A stretch of DNA of 64,000 nt from positions 1 to 64,000 of the forward strand of contig NZ_FYEX01000001.1 in the NCBI RefSeq assembly GCF_900187875.1. Direction: 5' to 3'. The first letter of the stretch is position 1, and each line of letters opens with the position of its first letter. The notes under the pieces were generated by a model that worked only from the letters and a program-made list of their open reading frames with translations, ran no database searches and had not been told where the DNA came from. Both the position numbers and the translations under genes were made by a program. This document shows positions 55,726-64,000 of the stretch, piece after piece. The DNA comes from Polynucleobacter victoriensis (GTDB taxonomy: Bacteria > Pseudomonadota > Gammaproteobacteria > Burkholderiales > Burkholderiaceae).

Positions 55726-56761
55726 CAAAAGATTCCCAGTTTGGCCATAAACAAGATGCACTAAATCCAAGATTTTCACCTAATTGCTGCATATCGGACG
55801 GTAATGGAGCTTTCCAAATCATTGATTCTTTAGTCCTAGGGTGTTCTATACCTAAAACTGCTGCATGCAGAGCTTGTCCTGGTCTTTCAAAGGAGAGGCT
55901 AGATGCATCAGTAGGCAATTTCTTTTTGTAGACTGGATCGCCCACTAGTGGATTACCAAGTGACTCTAGGTGGACTCTGATTTGATGTGTTCTTCCGGTT
56001 TCCAGGCGGCACATCACCAGTGATATTTTAGTTTTCTGAAAATCTACGGTTTCCAATTGATGAACATGTGTCACGGCTGGCTTACTGGCTGAACCTGTGA
56101 GTAATGCCATCTTCAATCTATCACGTGGATCACGACCTAGTGATGCATGTACTGTTTGAGATTTAACTTGGCCCCATGCAAATGCTAGGTAACGACGAAT
56201 TACTTGTCTGGACTGCAACTGACGTACTAAATCAGTTTGTGCCTCGAGGGTCTTTGCGATCATCAATAGCCCTGAAGTATCCTTATCCAAACGATGGACA
56301 ATGCCTGCACGCGGCACTGCTGCGATATTTGGATAGTGATGAAGTAAAGCGTTTAAGACTGTGCCAGACCAATTTCCTGCTGCAGGGTGAACAACCATAC
56401 CCGCAGGTTTATGAATAACTAGAATGTCTTCATCCTCATAGACAACATCTAGAGAAATATTTTCCGGTAGATAGGCTTGTTCCTCTGCGCTAGCTTGTGG
56501 GACCACGATAATCTGATCTCCAGCATTAACGGAATATCTGATTTTTAGGGGTAATCCGGCTAAAGTGACAAAACCACCCTCAATCCATGATTGCAGCCTA
56601 TTTCTAGAGTGCTGAGGTATTAATTGGGCCAAAACCTTATCTAAACGCTCGCCCGCCAAATTATCTGGCACAACTACAGCAATAAACTCTTCCTCATCGA
56701 TATAATGGGATGCATTGATCTCAGGAGAATCTGGTAATGCCAAAATTTGGTGCCCTTTCAT
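55718..56761 (-). CDS. rluD: 23S rRNA pseudouridine synthase RluD
   Basis: RluD makes pseudouridines 1911, 1915 and 1917 in helix 69. The 347-residue protein has an S4 domain (about 30-90), the catalytic HRLDKDTSGLLMIAKT (Asp) and RTHQIRVHLESLGNPLVGD. The ATG at 56761 overlaps the divergent bamD start by 25 bp and has no clear ribosome-binding site; a TTG at 56740 is an alternative. The bamD promoter lies inside its N-terminal codons. Confidence 0.95.
   Translation of the reverse strand: MKGHQILALPDSPEINASHYIDEEEFIAVVVPDNLAGERLDKVLAQLIPQHSRNRLQSWIEGGFVTLAGLPLKIRYSVNAGDQIIVVPQASAEEQAYLPENISLDVVYEDEDILVIHKPAGMVVHPAAGNWSGTVLNALLHHYPNIAAVPRAGIVHRLDKDTSGLLMIAKTLEAQTDLVRQLQSRQVIRRYLAFAWGQVKSQTVHASLGRDPRDRLKMALLTGSASKPAVTHVHQLETVDFQKTKISLVMCRLETGRTHQIRVHLESLGNPLVGDPVYKKKLPTDASSLSFERPGQALHAAVLGIEHPRTKESMIWKAPLPSDMQQLGENLGFSASCLWPNWESFDV
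56701..56706 (+). promoter_or_regulatory. -10 box of bamD inside rluD
   Basis: A perfect TATAAT stands 30 nt before the bamD ATG, with AGGAGA (about 56723) as ribosome-binding site. The -35 region is poor. Confidence 0.5.
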
Positions 56762-57600
56762 CTAAAAGTAACGTTAGTTTAAGTCTGAAACTGCTTCGTC
56801 TAGGTTCAGCATCCTTATTATTTTCCACTGCCCTACTTTCTGGCTGCGCAGGCGATGCTAATGATGAGACTGCAGGCTGGTCACAAAACAAACTATACGT
56901 TGAAGCTAAAGACGCCATGGATGGTGGTGACAATGCAAAATGCATCAAATATTTTGAAAAATTAGAGGCTAGATATCCTTTTGGACCCTATGCTCAACAA
57001 GCGCAAATTAATGTTGCATATTGTCACTGGAAAGACGGTGAATTAGCACAGGCTATTGTTGCTGTAGATCGATTCATTCAATTGCATCCAGGTCATCCTA
57101 ATGTTGACTATGCCTACTATCTCAAAGGTCTAATTACTTTCAATGACAACATGGGCTTTCTGGGCAAGTTAACTGGGCAAGATTTGAGTGAAAGAGATCC
57201 AAGAGCTGCACGTGACGCCTTTGAAGCTTTCAAGACTTTAACTACTCGTTATCCTGACAGTAAGTACACTCCAGATGCTTTGGATCGCATGCGCTACATT
57301 GTTAACTCATTGGCAGATAGTGACGTTAATACAGCGCGTTATTACTACCGTCGCGGCGCTTATTTGGCGGCAGTCAATCGTGCTCAGCGTGCGATTACAG
57401 ACTACGACAGAGCACCAGCGACTGAAGAAGCTCTTTATATCCTTTACAAGTCATATGAAGCACTAAATATGAAAGATCTCAGTAATGATGCATTAAGGGT
57501 ATTAAAACTTAATTTCCCAAATAGCAAAATCTTAGTCACGGGTAAGCGCGCTGATGCCGATGAGAACAAACCATCTTGGTGGCAGATTTGGCGCAAATAA
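56737..57600 (+). CDS. bamD: Outer membrane protein assembly factor BamD
   Basis: BamD is the essential TPR lipoprotein of the BAM complex. The 287-residue protein has a lipoprotein signal with lipobox LLSGC (Cys37) and five TPR-like repeats, with the usual AKDAMDGGDNAKCIKYFEKL and RYPFGPYAQQAQ blocks. It is longer than E. coli BamD (245), mainly through the N-terminus and the C-terminal tail. It has a good Shine-Dalgarno and is followed by a bidirectional terminator. Confidence 0.96.
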   Translation: MPKFGALSSKSNVSLSLKLLRLGSASLLFSTALLSGCAGDANDETAGWSQNKLYVEAKDAMDGGDNAKCIKYFEKLEARYPFGPYAQQAQINVAYCHWKDGELAQAIVAVDRFIQLHPGHPNVDYAYYLKGLITFNDNMGFLGKLTGQDLSERDPRAARDAFEAFKTLTTRYPDSKYTPDALDRMRYIVNSLADSDVNTARYYYRRGAYLAAVNRAQRAITDYDRAPATEEALYILYKSYEALNMKDLSNDALRVLKLNFPNSKILVTGKRADADENKPSWWQIWRK

Positions 57601-57617
57601 GTATCTTGTTAGCCAGT

Positions 57618-57646
57618 AAAAAAGGAAGGCATGACCTTCCTTTTTT
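57618..57646. terminator. Bidirectional terminator between bamD and alr
   Basis: AAAAAAGGAAGG/CCTTCCTTTTTT stem with loop CATGA. Confidence 0.93.
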
Positions 57647-57665
57647 ATTACCTATTTTCTGATTT

Positions 57666-58808
57666 TTACCCAGTCCTAGGGACTCTTGGCGCCAATGCGC
57701 AAAGCAACTCATAACCAATTGTTCCTGCTGATTGAGCTACTGCATCAACTGGCAAAAAATTGCCCCATAACTGAACATCGGTACCAACATCAACATGAGG
57801 CATATCGGTGATATCAACTGTAATCATATCCATTGATACTTGACCTGCCATACGGCAAACTTTCCCGTCTGCAAGTCCATTGGGGCCAGCAATCCAAACA
57901 GGCGTTCCGTCTGGAGCATGTCTTGGGTAACCATCTGCATAGCCGCAAGCAACAATACCAATACGTATAGGTACATCTGTTTTATATCTTGAACCATATC
58001 CAACAGATTCATGCGCATCTAAATGTTGAATACCAATAATCTTTGAATTTAATGACATCACGGCTTGCAACTTAGCATGTTCAATATCTTCATATTTACC
58101 AGATGGTGATGCCCCATAAAGCATAATTCCAGGCCTTACCCAATCCGAAAAAAACATGTGGTGATGCCACAAAACAGCCGCAGAATTGGCAAGAGATCTA
58201 TCCCCTTCAAATCCTTCGATTGCTTGATGAAAAATTTCAGCTTGCTCATCCACGCTTGGAGAGCGATCTACATAGTCAGCATTTGCAAAGTGAGTCATAT
58301 GAGAAATGCCGTAGCCGCTGGCATGTAAGCGGTGATAAATCTCTTTGTACTCATTTGGTCTGAAACCCAGTCGATTCATGCCAGTATTCATTTTTAAATA
58401 AATTTTGGGTAAATGGCTGCTTGCCCCATGTTTTGCCTCACTGAGAGCCTCTAACCAATCAACTTGATCAATATGGTGAACCACGCAGTCACAATGAAGA
58501 TCTGATACTAGAAATATATCTTCTTGGCTAAATAAGCCCTCAAGCAAAAGAATGGGCCCTTGCCAACCCATATCACGCAACAACTTTGCTTCTGCGAGAT
58601 CTAACAGGGCAAATCCATCAGTGGTTTTTAAACCCTCAAAAGCACTAGCCAAGCCATGACCGTAAGCATTAGCTTTAACAACTGACCATACTTTTGAGCC
58701 AGGAACGAGTTCTCTGACCCGCTCCAAGTTATGGCGCATGGCATCAGAGTTTATGTGGGCATAGATCGGTCTTGACAGAAAATACTCACTTTCGTGTTTT
58801 AATGACAA
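57666..58808 (-). CDS. alr: Alanine racemase
   Basis: Alr interconverts L- and D-alanine for peptidoglycan. The PLP lysine is in VKANAYGHG, and the C-terminal part has ESVGYGSRY (Tyr) and MDMITVDIT. No in-frame ATG precedes the conserved SRPIYAHINSDAMRHNLERV. I use the TTG at 58808 (380 residues; PLP Lys45), which leaves 20 bp to the divergent lplT start; another TTG at 58850 would overlap lplT by 22 bp. The true start is uncertain, perhaps even a CTG nearer SRPIYAH. Confidence 0.93.
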   Translation of the reverse strand: MSLKHESEYFLSRPIYAHINSDAMRHNLERVRELVPGSKVWSVVKANAYGHGLASAFEGLKTTDGFALLDLAEAKLLRDMGWQGPILLLEGLFSQEDIFLVSDLHCDCVVHHIDQVDWLEALSEAKHGASSHLPKIYLKMNTGMNRLGFRPNEYKEIYHRLHASGYGISHMTHFANADYVDRSPSVDEQAEIFHQAIEGFEGDRSLANSAAVLWHHHMFFSDWVRPGIMLYGASPSGKYEDIEHAKLQAVMSLNSKIIGIQHLDAHESVGYGSRYKTDVPIRIGIVACGYADGYPRHAPDGTPVWIAGPNGLADGKVCRMAGQVSMDMITVDITDMPHVDVGTDVQLWGNFLPVDAVAQSAGTIGYELLCALAPRVPRTG

Positions 58809-58828
58809 CTCATAACTGAATTGTACGA

Positions 58829-60145
58829 ATGAAACCAGGTTTTTACACAATTATGGCGGCGCAATTTTTTTCGTCGCTCGCAGACAACGCGCTCTTAATT
58901 GCAGCCATTGCACTGTTATACCAGCTTCAAGCTCCAGCTTGGATGACGCCGCTCCTGAAGCTTTTCTTCGTCCTATCTTATGTAGTTCTAGCAGCCTTTG
59001 TGGGAGCTTTTGCTGACTCTCGCCCAAAGGGCAATGTCATGTTCTGGACCAACAGCATCAAAATTGTTGGCTGCCTAGCTATGCTATTTAGCGCGCATCC
59101 TCTGATGGCATATGCAATTGTTGGCTTTGGAGCTGCCGCCTATTCACCAGCGAAATATGGAATTTTGACTGAGTTATTACCCCCTGAAAAATTAGTTGCT
59201 GCTAACGGTTGGATAGAAGGACTGACGGTAGGCTCCATTATTTTGGGTACGGTGTTTGGTGGCATGTTGATTTCGAATCAATTGTCTACTTACTTATTAT
59301 CTTTTGATTTACCTGTTTTTAATACAGGCATTGATACGGCCCCTGAGGCAGCAATAAGCGTTATTGCTTTTATTTATCTAATTGCAGCAGCTTTTAACCT
59401 AAAAATTCCAGATACTGGTGCCGTTTATCCTCAACAAGAAACTAATCCAATTCGACTGGTCAAAGATTTTGAACACTGCTTTAGAACTCTTTGGACCGAT
59501 CGCCTAGGTCAAATTTCATTAGCAGTAACAACATTATTTTGGGGAGCAGGAGCAACGCTTCAGTTTATTGTCCTTAAGTGGGCTGAATCTGCATTGGGCA
59601 TGAATTTATCGGAAGGTGCCATCCTACAAGCGGTTGTTGCTTTTGGTGTGGCTGGTGGTGCTGTATGGGCTGCATGGCGAGTTCCACTTAAAAAATCGCT
59701 CAATGTTCTAATTTATGGCGTGGTAATGGGTGCGTTGGTCATGGTTTTGGCTATTTTCCGAAAAGACCTAATACCAGATATATCAATTAATCTTGGCATT
59801 ATTAGCCTACCCTTGTATCTATTAATTGCATATTTATTCTTGATAACCATTGGCTGGATGTCAGGCTACTTTGTCGTGCCAATGAATGCCCTACTGCAAC
59901 ATCGTGGCCATGTTCTTTTATCTGCTGGTCACTCTATTGCAGTACAAAACTTCAATGAAAATCTATCTGTCTTGGGAATGCTTTGTCTTTACTCACTGCT
60001 AATTTGGTTAGAGGTTCCCGTTAGCTTTGTCATTGTCTTATTTGGCAGTTTTGTTTGCCTATTAATGATCTACATCATTCGGTGGCATAACCGTAATCAA
60101 ATGGAATATGACTCTCTTCACCTAATCGGTGAACATAAACATTAA
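58829..60145 (+). CDS. lplT: Lysophospholipid transporter LplT
   Basis: This 438-residue major-facilitator protein has about 12 hydrophobic helices. It starts MKPGFYTIMAAQFFSSLADN, the LplT signature, and contains AAAYSPAKYGILTELLPPEKLVAANGW (in pieces; AYSPAKYG near 110). LplT flips lysophospholipids to the inner leaflet for re-acylation by Aas. No aas gene follows here. Divergent from alr, as is usual in betaproteobacteria. Confidence 0.94.
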   Translation: MKPGFYTIMAAQFFSSLADNALLIAAIALLYQLQAPAWMTPLLKLFFVLSYVVLAAFVGAFADSRPKGNVMFWTNSIKIVGCLAMLFSAHPLMAYAIVGFGAAAYSPAKYGILTELLPPEKLVAANGWIEGLTVGSIILGTVFGGMLISNQLSTYLLSFDLPVFNTGIDTAPEAAISVIAFIYLIAAAFNLKIPDTGAVYPQQETNPIRLVKDFEHCFRTLWTDRLGQISLAVTTLFWGAGATLQFIVLKWAESALGMNLSEGAILQAVVAFGVAGGAVWAAWRVPLKKSLNVLIYGVVMGALVMVLAIFRKDLIPDISINLGIISLPLYLLIAYLFLITIGWMSGYFVVPMNALLQHRGHVLLSAGHSIAVQNFNENLSVLGMLCLYSLLIWLEVPVSFVIVLFGSFVCLLMIYIIRWHNRNQMEYDSLHLIGEHKH

Positions 60146-60163
60146 ATCACCTGAGATTTAGCG

Positions 60164-60652
60164 TTATACCAGTGACCTGGCCAGTATTAAGTCTTGCCAG
60201 GTCTTAATTTTATCTAGAGGGTTTTTCAATAAATGATCGGGATGGTAAGTTAATACAACAGGAACCTCATTACCGCTCTGTTCTAATGAATGAACTGCCC
60301 CTCTGAGTTCGTTAAATGGCTCTGACAAGCCAAGAAGAGTCTTACCTAGGGTTGCACCCATTGCCACAACTACTTGCCCCTTAACGCCCTCTATTTGCAC
60401 TTTTGAACTACTAACCACTTGTACGGTAGCGCAACTAAGCATTAGTGAAGCCAATATCTTGTCAAATAAGATGTTGCCAGTATCGGTCAACTCATCTACT
60501 ACAAAAGTCCACATGCTTGATTCATGATTACCTACCTGTTGCATAGATGTTGGCGCACTTCCATGAGTCAATTCTCTATTTGAGGCTAGATCTTCATCTT
60601 TAACCACCCATGTACTGATGCCCATGGCATTTAAATAATCAATTTGACTCAT
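60164..60652 (-). CDS. Degenerate family-4 uracil-DNA-glycosylase-like protein
   Basis: The 162-residue protein resembles the C-terminal half of type-4 uracil-DNA glycosylase: AMGATLGKTLLG (97-108), LRGAVH (116-121), TYHPDHLLKNP (135-145) and a final KTWQDL. The N-terminal LNAMGISTWV (8-17) also resembles the start of related proteins. The GEAPG active-site loop and all four iron-sulfur cysteines are missing, and only one Cys is present, so glycosylase activity is unlikely. The frame is intact. It is 4 bp after rimI, the place where E. coli has holD (polymerase III psi); a psi-like role is a speculation worth testing. Confidence 0.75.
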   Translation of the reverse strand: MSQIDYLNAMGISTWVVKDEDLASNRELTHGSAPTSMQQVGNHESSMWTFVVDELTDTGNILFDKILASLMLSCATVQVVSSSKVQIEGVKGQVVVAMGATLGKTLLGLSEPFNELRGAVHSLEQSGNEVPVVLTYHPDHLLKNPLDKIKTWQDLILARSLV

Positions 60653-60656
60653 ATAT

Positions 60657-61136
60657 TTAGGATTTTATTAACGATTTTTTCATGACAATGGCATCTTCTC
60701 TTCCGCCCGAGGTTAAAGGATAGTAATCCTTTCTCAAGCCAACTTGTTCATAGCCCAATTTCTTGTATAACTGAATAGCTGGCTTATTACCAACTCTGAC
60801 CTCTAAGAAAATACTTTCCATTGACCGCGATGAAGCAAGATCTTCCATAATTCCCAAAACTCTTTGTGCGTACCCTTTTTTTCTATAAGAGGGATCGACA
60901 GTGATGTTTAAGAGCTCCAACTCATTGACCCCAGGCAAAAGTACGCAATAAGCCATCAACTCATCAGAATCCTCGTTATCATCAGCGAGTCGACGTAAAC
61001 AGTAAGCCCAGTATCCAGCATTTAATGAATCAATAAAATTACCCTTGGTCCATGTTGACTCGTGACTATGACTTTCGACATCAATCACTTCATCAAGATC
61101 CCTAACTGCCATAGGTAAAAGTCGAACATTAATCAT
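60657..61136 (-). CDS. rimI: Ribosomal protein bS18 alanine N-acetyltransferase
   Basis: From the ATG at 61136 this is 159 residues of GNAT fold: LELLNITVDPSYRKKGYAQRVL holds the acetyl-CoA-binding RxxGxA (in VDPSYRKKGYA), then EVRVGNKPAIQLYKKLGYEQVG and the RimI-typical RKDYYP. A TTG three codons upstream is less likely. It is 13 bp after tsaB; tsaB-rimI is a widely conserved pair. Confidence 0.94.
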   Translation of the reverse strand: MINVRLLPMAVRDLDEVIDVESHSHESTWTKGNFIDSLNAGYWAYCLRRLADDNEDSDELMAYCVLLPGVNELELLNITVDPSYRKKGYAQRVLGIMEDLASSRSMESIFLEVRVGNKPAIQLYKKLGYEQVGLRKDYYPLTSGGREDAIVMKKSLIKS

Positions 61137-61149
61137 AGCAATCAACTAA

Positions 61150-61890
61150 CTAGATATTTTTTGAAGCAGCATCACTACGCTCTGCAATAGTCTGTGCAAC
61201 TTTATCTCTGACGTAGATTGGTTGCAGATTCTCTGCAGTCACATGCATGCCTCTAGCCAGCATATCTAGACCCAATGAGGCTATTGATTTGGCATGTGGA
61301 ACCACATTGGGATCAACCGCTAATGCTTGATTGGAGAGCGCACTCATCTCACTTGCATAGTTGCTAATTGCATTACCAACTAAATAAAAAGAATCATTTG
61401 GGCAATCAATCTCTTGGGGTAACGACAAATAAATATCCCCAGTACGATCAGGTAAACCATTATTTAGCACGATATAGGTTGCCCAATAAACTTCATTCAT
61501 ACGTGCATCTACAGCGACCAATATTGTTTCACCAGCAACCAGCTTTAAGCTCTGAATACCTTCTAAAGCAACCGCATCAAGACAAACAATCGGCAAGCAA
61601 GGTAAGTCAGCAGCAAAAGCCATACCCTGAGCAATACCAACACCAATTCTTATACCTGTAAATGCACCAGGACCTATTCCAACTGCGACAGCTTCTAAAT
61701 CTCTAAAATTAATATTAGCCTCTGTGAGTAGTTGCTCTACCCAATCTAAAGCATATTGACCGGACTCAGGCCCGAGATTTTCATGCCTTACTAATGACAA
61801 AGGGGACTGCGGATTACCCGAGCCCCCTTTTGGGTCGACTAAGGCCACAGAACACCACTGTGTCGAGGTGTCGATGGCCAAAATAGTCAA
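61150..61890 (-). CDS. tsaB: tRNA threonylcarbamoyladenosine biosynthesis protein TsaB
   Basis: TsaB partners TsaD in the t6A37 modification of tRNA. The 246-residue ASKHA-fold protein starts TILAIDTSTQWCSVAL and has AVGIGPGAFTGIRIGVGIA (about 68-86). The start codon is TTG, directly after the aceB stop with no gap, so translation may be coupled to aceB. The run aceB-tsaB-rimI-UDG-like appears to be one transcript. Confidence 0.95.
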   Translation of the reverse strand: MTILAIDTSTQWCSVALVDPKGGSGNPQSPLSLVRHENLGPESGQYALDWVEQLLTEANINFRDLEAVAVGIGPGAFTGIRIGVGIAQGMAFAADLPCLPIVCLDAVALEGIQSLKLVAGETILVAVDARMNEVYWATYIVLNNGLPDRTGDIYLSLPQEIDCPNDSFYLVGNAISNYASEMSALSNQALAVDPNVVPHAKSIASLGLDMLARGMHVTAENLQPIYVRDKVAQTIAERSDAASKNI

Positions 61891-63468
61891 TTAGATTTCC
61901 TCGTACAAAGGCAAAGTTAAGAATTCTTCAAATTTTTCACTTGTACTCATTGTGTCAAAAATCTCTGCAGCACGGTCCCAATGACCTGTTGCACCACTTG
62001 CTTTAACTTTTGGCAACTCTTCAGCAATTAACTTGCGAACCAACTCAGCTGTTACCTTTGTGCCGTCTTCCAAAACACCTTTTGGTGAACGAATCCATTG
62101 CCACACTTGTGAGCGACTAATTTCAGCTGTAGCAGCGTCTTCCATCAAATTATGGATAGGCACACAACCATTACCCGCAAGCCAAGCGCCTAAGTAATGA
62201 ATGCCTACATTGATATTCATACGCAAACCAGCTTCAGTAATTGGTGTTTCTGGTTGGAAGTTCAACAAATCAGCAGCTACAACATTCACTTCAGGTTTTT
62301 GTTTTTCGAATTGGTTAGGTTTATCACCCAATACCTTCACAAACTCTGCCATCGCTGGCTCAACCAAACCTGGGTGAGCTACCCAACCGCCGTCGTAACC
62401 ATCTTCTGCGTCACGTTTTTTATCATTAATGATGCCTTGCATAGCAATGGCATTCTTCTCAGGATCATTCTTAATAGGAATTAACGCGCTCATACCACCC
62501 ATAGCTGGCGCACCACGCTTATGACATGTCTTCAATAGCAATAATGCATAAGCACGCATAAATGGGGATGTCATTGTTACTTTGGCACGATCTGCTAAAC
62601 AGAAGTTCTGATCAACTTTGAATTTCTTGATGCAAGAGAAAATGTAATCCCAACGGCCAGCGTTAAGACCTGCGCTATGTTCACGTAATTCGTAAAGAAT
62701 CTCTTCCATTTCGAATGCGGCCAAAATAGTCTCAATCAAAACAGTTGCTTTGATCGTGCCACGAGGAACACCTAACTCATCTTGAGTCATACAGAAAATA
62801 TCATTCCATAGACGTGCCTCTAAATGGCTCTCCATTTTTGGCAAGTAAAAATATGGGCCAGCGCCACGTGCCAACTGCTCTTTTGCGTTATGGAAGAAAA
62901 ATAATGCAAAGTCAAAAATACCGCCTGAAACACGTTGACCATCAACAGTTACGTGTTTTTCATCTAAGTGCCAGCCACGTGGACGAACTTGCAATGTCGC
63001 AATCTTGTCATTTAATTTGTAGCTCTTACCATTTTGCTCAAGGCTAAGTTCACGACGAACTGCCTTCTTCATATTAATTTGACCTTGAATTTGATTTGTC
63101 CAGCTAGGGCTGTTGGAATCTTCAAAGTCAGTCATATAAGAGTCTGCGCCTGAGTTAAAAGCATTGATCACCATTTTTGCTTCAACTGGACCAGTGATTT
63201 CTACACGACGACATTGCAATGCTGCTGGAATTGGAGCAACTTTCCAATCACCCTCGCGGATAGCTTTTGTTTCAGGTAAGAAGTCAGGTTTTTCACCAGC
63301 ATCCAAGCGCTTTGTGCGCTCAACACGTGCTTTTAACAATTCTTGACGACGTGGCTCAAAAGCACGATGAAGTTTGGCGACTAAAGCCAAAGCTTCAGGA
63401 GTCAAAATAGTAGCGAATTCTGGGGTAACTTCGGCATTGATAGCCATGCCTTGTGGCAAGTTTGACAT
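61891..63468 (-). CDS. aceB: Malate synthase A
   Basis: AceB condenses glyoxylate with acetyl-CoA in the glyoxylate shunt. The 525-residue class A enzyme shows LQVRPRGWHLDEKHV (about 161-175), FEMEEILYELREHSAGLNAG (split; Glu near 255), the GRWDYIFSCIKKF block and MGGMSALIPIKNDP. It has a good ribosome-binding site AGGAG before the ATG at 63468. No isocitrate lyase gene is in the window. It is the first gene of the minus-strand run with tsaB and rimI. Confidence 0.97.
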   Translation of the reverse strand: MSNLPQGMAINAEVTPEFATILTPEALALVAKLHRAFEPRRQELLKARVERTKRLDAGEKPDFLPETKAIREGDWKVAPIPAALQCRRVEITGPVEAKMVINAFNSGADSYMTDFEDSNSPSWTNQIQGQINMKKAVRRELSLEQNGKSYKLNDKIATLQVRPRGWHLDEKHVTVDGQRVSGGIFDFALFFFHNAKEQLARGAGPYFYLPKMESHLEARLWNDIFCMTQDELGVPRGTIKATVLIETILAAFEMEEILYELREHSAGLNAGRWDYIFSCIKKFKVDQNFCLADRAKVTMTSPFMRAYALLLLKTCHKRGAPAMGGMSALIPIKNDPEKNAIAMQGIINDKKRDAEDGYDGGWVAHPGLVEPAMAEFVKVLGDKPNQFEKQKPEVNVVAADLLNFQPETPITEAGLRMNINVGIHYLGAWLAGNGCVPIHNLMEDAATAEISRSQVWQWIRSPKGVLEDGTKVTAELVRKLIAEELPKVKASGATGHWDRAAEIFDTMSTSEKFEEFLTLPLYEEI

Positions 63469-63660
63469 GAAAACTCCTGAAAAAACAAATAGTTATGATT
63501 ATTAAAGGCTAATTACTTAAAACTGTAAAAACGACATTATGCCTTAGCTATTGAAAATGTTTCATAGACTTAGGCAGCAATTTAAAGAATATCTAATTTG
63601 CGTCAACCAAACTAAAAACTCATACGTTATAGCTATAAGGAAACTTTATAGGAGCCTTTT

Positions 63661-63831
63661 GTGAGATACGGTTTTAATCACTTGTCAGATGATGAATTTC
63701 TTGTTTTGTGCAAAGAATTGAATAAAAACAAGGGTTTATTGCTTATCGGAGCAATTAGAGAGTTACCGCCTAAGCTAGCTGCATTTGCAGAATGGCGAAA
63801 AGGCCTCACTTACATGCCGGTCTATGCATAA
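63661..63831 (+). CDS. Small 56-residue protein of unknown function
   Basis: A GTG-started frame of 56 codons begins RYGFNHLSDDEFLVLCKEL and ends MPVYA. AGGAG stands 6 nt before the GTG, and a strong terminator follows 28 bp after the stop, so it looks like a real monocistronic gene. The protein is soluble, with one Cys. I do not recognise it. AT-rich TATA-like sequence near 63630-63640 may be its promoter. Confidence 0.6.
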   Translation: MRYGFNHLSDDEFLVLCKELNKNKGLLLIGAIRELPPKLAAFAEWRKGLTYMPVYA

Positions 63832-63859
63832 GAACAATAATTAAGACAATACAAATACA

Positions 63860-63887
63860 AAAAACCGCCTTTTTGAGGCGGTTTTTG
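63860..63887. terminator. Bidirectional terminator after the small gene
   Basis: AAAAACCGCCT/AGGCGGTTTTT stem (63860-63870 with 63876-63886) with A- and T-runs on either side. Confidence 0.92.
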
Positions 63888-63912
63888 TTTTTAAGGCATT
63901 AGGAACAAGTCA

Positions 63913-64000
63913 CTAACTAAGCGCTGCAATCACATCAGCTGGCGCCTGCACTAATTCAATCAGCACACCCTCGCCTCCAATTGGAAATTCTTCATTTCCC
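63913..64000 (-). CDS. C-terminus of a VOC/glyoxalase-like protein (partial)
   Basis: A minus-strand frame enters from the window edge and stops at 63913-63915. The last residues NEEFPIGGEGVLIELVQAP and DVIAALS resemble the final strand of VOC-superfamily proteins, whose last metal ligand is the Glu in a (V/L)IELVQ motif. Only 28 codons are visible, so the assignment is tentative. Confidence 0.5.
   Translation of the reverse strand, partial: GNEEFPIGGEGVLIELVQAPADVIAALS

Noticed and set aside
1..64000. CRISPR arrays, insertion sequences, prophage structural genes, rRNA operons
   Set aside because: No regularly spaced repeats, transposase-like or phage-like proteins, or rRNA sequence were seen.

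Overview
The window reads as the chromosome of a moderately AT-rich betaproteobacterium of the family Burkholderiaceae, most like Polynucleobacter. That call rests on gene order (smpB-ratA-rnfH-guaB-guaA; tig-clpP-clpX-lon-tRNA-Val-ppiD; phaC-phbB-phaR), on the CX14CX2C form of QueE and on very short intergenic gaps. It is inferred from protein sequences and synteny, not from a database search.

Layout. (1) 1-4479: trans-translation (smpB), a RatA/Coq10-like protein, RnfH and the two-step GMP branch (guaB, guaA). (2) 4468-7687: a 3.2-kb accessory island inserted in the last codons of guaA. It has a repeated end sequence, integrase-arm-like repeats and no integrase. Its only convincing genes are a tight three-gene operon: a TIGR04255-family protein, a helix-turn-helix protein and a zeta-toxin-like P-loop kinase. 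This is the best candidate in the window for an undescribed system, probably toxin-antitoxin or anti-phage. (3) 7699-13078: queE-queD-tadA-ldcA-ABC-F and small Zn/Cys proteins. (4) 13119-20014: gloA, serB and mfd on the minus strand, then ispD-ispF, then fkpA-mscL. (5) 20324-27988: the proteostasis block tig-clpP-clpX-lon, with a sigma32-like promoter before lon, tRNA-Val and a PpiD homologue that lacks its parvulin domain. (6) 28067-36734: an orphan histidine kinase, tesA/ybbA, purL, a spermidine-synthase-like protein and an orphan ExbD. (7) 36736-44090: a minus-strand run including parvulin, bolA, yciB, msrB, selO, a TANGO2-like NRDE protein and ygfZ. (8) 44134-49017: mltG-tmk-holB-tatD-ankyrin-DUF3293. 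(9) 49073-54844: thiolase, rimO, phaR, phbB, phaC (polyhydroxybutyrate synthesis). (10) 54964-64000: pgeF-rluD, bamD, alr, lplT, a degenerate uracil-DNA-glycosylase-like gene, rimI, tsaB, aceB, an unannotated 56-codon gene and the end of a VOC-family gene.

Most genes are housekeeping and packed in short operons. Gaps of 0-30 bp are common, several gene pairs overlap by 4 bp, three convergent pairs overlap at their stop codons, and several first genes have a -10 box ending about 6 nt before the ATG, which predicts leaderless mRNAs. I saw no CRISPR array, insertion sequence, rRNA or prophage structural gene. All coordinates and motif positions were read by eye.
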